The notes under the pieces: generated by a model
Database searches by the model: none
What the model saw: only the letters and a program-made list of their open reading frames with translations
Told to the model about the DNA's origin: nothing
Shown here: piece after piece, positions 60,139-64,000 of the stretch
Layout of the letters: each line of letters starts with the position of its first letter
How positions within the stretch are numbered: the stretch's first letter is position 1
Translations under genes and position numbers: made by a program
Source of the DNA: Opisthocomus hoazin
Lineage: Eukaryota; Chordata; Aves; Opisthocomiformes; Opisthocomidae
Length of the DNA stretch: 64,000 nt
Assembly: GCF_030867145.1 (NCBI RefSeq)
Contig: NC_134443.1
Span: 3,162,001-3,226,000, forward strand
Direction: 5' to 3'

Positions 60139-61288
60139 CTGACCCCCATTGCTCAGCACCACCTGGGCCAATCTGCAGAGCCACCACTCCCTCCTGCTGA
60201 TGAGGACAGGGCTGTCTGGCTCCTGCCCCGCCCTGACTCAGCATCCCCTCCTTGGAAGCAGCACATGCCACTTCAGAGGCTTTCCTCCCCTTTCTGCTTA
60301 GTGGGCTAAATGGCAGCAGGCATCTCCCTGCTGGAGGTGTGCATGGCAGGTGAGGTCCATGCTTCAGAAGCCGCTCACTGCCTGCCTTGTGCTCTGCCCG
60401 CGGGAGACATCTGTGCCTTGTGCTCACAGCCAGGCTGTGCTGGGAGCAGAGCTGCCATTGAGCAGAGGCAGGGCCAGGCAGCCAGCTGGGATCTTCTGTG
60501 GTTGTGCATTCAGATGGGCATCCCAGCTCCCCACTACCCCAAAGGCAGCCCCTGCTCAGCACCGTCCACCAACAATGGGGCTCCTGGGATATTTGCAAGG
60601 AACCGGTGGGGCTGGCACAGGGCTGGCTCGAAACTGTGCTGCCTGAACCCAAGTGGAGGTCTGTGCGCCTTCCTGCATGCCCCTCGGGGAAGAGCTCAGC
60701 AGTCTTTCTCCCATATTCTTGCAGAGGTCAATGGCCAACGCCTGCAGGCGGATGGAGACCAGCTCCTTTGGGCTGGGGAGTGATGCATCTTGCTGAGCAG
60801 GCAGGGCCCGAGAGGAATGCCTTGGATTTGCTATTTCACAATCTCGCTCTTCTATAAATAACAGCCACCCAACATGAGTCCTGTGGTCGCTGGTGTGCTT
60901 GAGGCCATTACAAGCCCACCTTCTTTGCCAACACTATGACCGCGGTCTTCCCTGTGGCTCGGCAAAGAAGGCATGGGGCTGCCCCAACATGGAGCACTGG
61001 ACGAAGAGCTATGGCACGCAGGACGCTTGCAGTCAGCCTTTGTCACGCTGCGTGCCCTCTGACACACGGAGATAATGAAAAGACAGTGGGGCTCTTGTGG
61101 CCCATGAGGTGTCAGCTGGCAAGCGTCCGAGCGTGGCAATTGCAGGCGCTGATAGAGCGGGTTGGGTCTGGCAAGGACATGGCATCAGCAAAACAGCCCC
61201 GTGCCACGCAGGGAGGAGGCAGGGGCTCGGCCACTGCAGAGCACGTGCCCCCAGCACAGCCAGCTCCTCCCCACGCTTGCCGGCCCAG
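60139..61288. other. divergent promoter spacer G8/K10
   Basis: 1,150 bp, near identical to the G7/K9 spacer, including TATAAATA at 60853-60860. Confidence 0.65.
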
Positions 61289-61296
61289 CATAAAAG
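61289..61296 (+). promoter_or_regulatory. K10 promoter, CATAAAAG box
   Basis: Same as K9. Confidence 0.72.
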
Positions 61297-61752
61297 CGCT
61301 GCCCTCGGCCAGCACTGGCATCCACTGCTCCTGCCTCGCTCTGCTCAGCAAAAGGGTAGGTGGGTGCCTGGGGGACTCTGCCACCCGTGGCAAGGGCCGG
61401 CGTGGGGCCTGGCTGGCCAGGACAGCTCTGCCGGCAGCGGGCGTGCTGGCAGCAGCCTTGGCAGGCTGAGCCACGTTGGCAGGAGGAAGGGTCCCTGTGG
61501 CCAGAGCACGCAGAGCCAGGCCCCGCACAGGCTCTCGGGGAGGGCTTGTGTGGCCTCTGTGTGTGAAGAGCAGGGCACTGAGGGAGGCTGGCTGGGCAAG
61601 GGGCAGGCAGCGTGGGCAAGGTGGTTAATATGGCCCGTTACAGCTTCAGGGCAGCCCTGCCAACAGGGCACCGCATGGCTGCGGCATCTCCTCCTCGCCG
61701 ATCACATCTTCTTTGGATCCTTTTGTTTCAGGCTCAGCTCTCTCACGCAAAG

Positions 61753-62118
61753 ATGTCTTGCTACGACCTGTGCCCACCCAAGACCAGCGTTGCTGTCCCA
61801 CAGCCCATCGCTGAGAGCTGCAACGAGCTGTGTGCCCGGCAGTGTCCCGACTCCTCAGCCTTCATCCAGCCACCGCCTGTGGTCGTCACCTTCCCCGGCC
61901 CCATCCTCAGCTCCTTCCCCCAGCAAGCCGTGGTGGGCTCGTCCGGAGCACCGGCCTTTGGAGGCTCCCTGGGGCTGGGGGGCCTCTACGGTGCTGGTGC
62001 CACGCAGGGCTCGGGGGGCCTCTGCACCTTTGGCAGACCCTATGCTTCTCCTGCCTACAGCCCTTGTGCCTTGCCCCGCTACAGCAAGAAGCTGTGGGAC
62101 ACCTGTGGGCCCTGCTAA
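61753..62118 (+). CDS. keratinocyte/claw-like beta-keratin K10
   Basis: 121 residues, consensus. Exon 1 ends 61355, the intron is 61356-61731, and AATAAA is at 62382-62387. The 5' UTR differs from K9 by one base just before the start (CACGCAAAG against CACACAAAG). Confidence 0.93.
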   Translation: MSCYDLCPPKTSVAVPQPIAESCNELCARQCPDSSAFIQPPPVVVTFPGPILSSFPQQAVVGSSGAPAFGGSLGLGGLYGAGATQGSGGLCTFGRPYASPAYSPCALPRYSKKLWDTCGPC

Positions 62119-62792
62119 ACACAACATGGAAGCCCAAGCAGCCCCTGGGCCACCTCAGCCCCACGCCTCCTCTCCTTTTTCCTTGCCTTCCCTTCTCTCC
62201 ATGACACCTCCTGTCCTCTTTGCTCCTGCCCATTCCCAGATGCGTGACTCCACCATCCTGCCACAGGGCACTTGCTTGTCTCTGGGACAGCCACCGCCTG
62301 GAAGAAGCCTGAAGGAACGCCTCTCTCAAAGCCCGCGGTGACAACCTGCCTGCCTCTGCCCTGTGTGTCTTTCTCTGCTGCAATAAAACAATCCTGCATC
62401 CAACGCCTGCCTCTCCAGCTTTTCTTTCTAAGTTGAGCCTGGACTGCAGCCTTCCCTTGCCCTGCCATGGCAAACACCACCCAGGCCAGTGCAGGGTGTC
62501 AGCCCCAGCAGAGCCAGGCTGAGCTGCCTCGGGGGAGACCCCACAGCCCTGACAGCTCTGGCCACACACAGTCCCGCGGCCGAGCTCCCAGGGCCCTGCC
62601 TGAATGCAGGCTGCTCCCCTGCCTGCAGGACATGCCAGCTGGGGGCCTCTGCAGACCTCCAGGCTCCCTGTACATGTGCGTGGCTGCCCCAGGGGCTGGG
62701 AGCCAGCCAGGGGCAATGGCTGCTGTGACTGCTGCCCCTTTGTGCCTCTGTGGCTCTGCTAAAGGTCTTGTGGGAGAAAGCAAAGGGGACGA

Positions 62793-62994
62793 TTCCCTTT
62801 CCTCTTCCTTATCTTGTTCCCTTCCTCTGCTCTTTCCTCTTGTTCTTGCCTGCTCCCTCCTTCTTCTCCCCCTTCTTCTCTTCTTCCTCTTCCCTTCCCT
62901 TTTCTTATTCAGTGTCCAAATTCCATTCCATTTCCCACTGCCTTCCCCTCCCCTCTGCCCTTCCCTCTTCTCATTCCCTTTCATTTTCCCCTTC
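62793..62994 (-). repeat. homopurine tract 9 (pyrimidine on + strand)
   Basis: As tract 7; 62388-62792 is gene-free GC-rich spacer. Confidence 0.85.
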
Positions 62995-63048
62995 ATAACC
63001 CCAGCACAGACCAACACACTCCATGCTACTCAGTTCTCTGCCGCAAAT

Positions 63049-63777
63049 ACAAAATCACAGAAATCACAGCCTGACTGTTGTGGCAGCAGCCTTTGCATCT
63101 TCTCAGGCTGCACCCTCAAACACGGTCACCCAGAGCGGGCTGCCCAGCACCATGTCCAGACAGTTTTTGCCCATCTCCAAGGACAGAGACTCCATAACCT
63201 CCCAGGGCAATCTCTCCCAGTGCTCTGACAACCTCACTGCTCAGAAGAGGTTTGGGATGTTGAGGTGAATCCTCCGGTGTTGCAGCTGGTGCCCATGGCC
63301 TCTTGTCCTGGCACTGGACACCACCAAAAAGAGCCTGGCTCCATCTTCTTCATGCCTTCCCTTCACACCTGTGTGCACATTGAGGAGTCCCACTGAGCCT
63401 CCTCAGAGCCAGGAGGAGCAGTCCCAGCTCCCTCAGGCTCTCCCCACAGGACACATGCTCCCTGTGCATTCTGCATCCATGTGTGGTCCTGTACAGGACT
63501 CTCTCCAGCAGCCCCACAGCTCTCATGTGCTGGGAGCCCAGCGGGGGACACAGCACTGCAGGGCTGGCTTCCCCAGTGCTGAGTGGTGTCCAGGGATTAC
63601 CTCCCTCCACCTCCTGCCCCCATTCTACCCTATACAGCCCAGAACACCTCTGCATGCCCTTGCCCAAAGGCACACTGCTGCTCCTGCTCACCTTGGTGTC
63701 CCCCAGCATCCTCAGGGCCTTTCCTGACAAGATGCTCTCCAGCAATTGCCAGCCATGTCCCAAGCTCAGGCTTGAGT
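63049..63777 (-). mobile_element. old CR1 LINE 3' fragment (tail spacer 9)
   Basis: Near identical to spacers 7 and 8. The remaining 63778-64000 is the flank that precedes a G gene 3' end, so another G gene (minus) should follow just outside the window. Confidence 0.73.
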
Positions 63778-64000
63778 ACTGGCTCCTCTCCAGCCTCCTC
63801 TGTGCAGATGCCTGGAGATGCTGCTGTGCTTCTGCAGACCTGAGGGAACTCTGGGGACTGGTGCTGCTCCCAAGCTGAGAAGAACAGGCAAAAGAGCACT
63901 GCCAGAGCCTGTCCTGCTCCCTGCCCTTTCCCCAGCTGCTGCAAGTCCCACCAAAAGGCTCTGTCTACCCTCTGCCCTGCCTGCATCCTCCCTCTCCAGA

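Larger units (their letters stand above)
19837..64000. repeat. tandem array of head-to-head beta-keratin gene pairs
   Basis: The ~5 kb unit is: K gene (one strand), ~1.15 kb promoter spacer, G gene (other strand), ~1.7 kb tail spacer with CR1 remnant and purine tract. CDS-to-CDS periods are 5,983 (G1-G2), 4,999, 4,998, 4,961, 4,961 for G and 5,985 (K2-K3), 4,999, 4,961, 4,961, 4,957 for K. After the orientation switch at 51794/51795 both types repeat at 4,988. The array starts abruptly at the stop codon of K1 and runs off the window. Confidence 0.95.

Noticed and set aside
19837-64000. Regular repeats as a CRISPR or satellite array
   Set aside because: The unit is 5 kb with genes, introns and promoters; the setting is a vertebrate genome.

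Overview
The window is avian genomic DNA. The evidence is a cluster of beta-keratin (corneous beta-protein) genes with the avian two-exon layout: a TATA-type promoter, a short non-coding exon 1, a small intron in the 5' UTR, and the whole coding sequence in exon 2. CR1 LINE sequence, the characteristic bird/reptile retrotransposon, is also present. The species cannot be named from the sequence. The setting resembles the beta-keratin cluster of the avian epidermal differentiation region, but that placement is inferred from family knowledge.

Left part, about 1-19.8 kb, is AT-rich and low in genes. It holds a feather-type gene (CDS 5872-6204, +), two long Gly/Tyr/Ser-rich scale-like genes in opposite orientation (7652-8443, - and 12271-13008, +), and one diverged copy of the keratinocyte/claw-like gene that fills the rest of the window (15239-15604, -). 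The two scale-like genes form an inverted repeat that covers only the 3' tip of the intron, exon 2 and the polyadenylation region; their promoters and first exons are unrelated.

Right part, 19.84-64 kb, is GC-rich and is one tandem array. The repeat unit is about 5 kb (4,957-4,999 bp; about 5,984 bp where a CR1 is inserted). Each unit carries two nearly identical 121-residue beta-keratin genes head to head. I call them K (CATAAAAG promoter, intron of about 380 bp, donor GTAGGT) and G (TATAAAAG promoter, intron of 106 bp, donor GTAAGT). Their TATA boxes lie about 1.15 kb apart. Units meet tail to tail across a spacer that always holds an old CR1 3' fragment and a homopurine tract of about 200 bp. 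There are K1-K7, K9 and K10 and G1-G8 intact, plus G0 outside the array.

The array flips orientation at 51794/51795. There a K copy lacking promoter, exon 1, intron and its first six codons (K8, pseudogene) is joined to the spacer upstream of K7, giving a palindrome with arms of at least 12 kb around a 776 bp centre. Right of this point K genes run on + and G genes on -.

The products should act together as structural, disulfide-linked filament proteins of cornifying epidermis. K and G differ in promoter, intron and 3' UTR, yet encode almost the same protein and share scattered residue variants, which points to ongoing gene conversion. I saw no RNA genes, CRISPR arrays or retroviral elements.
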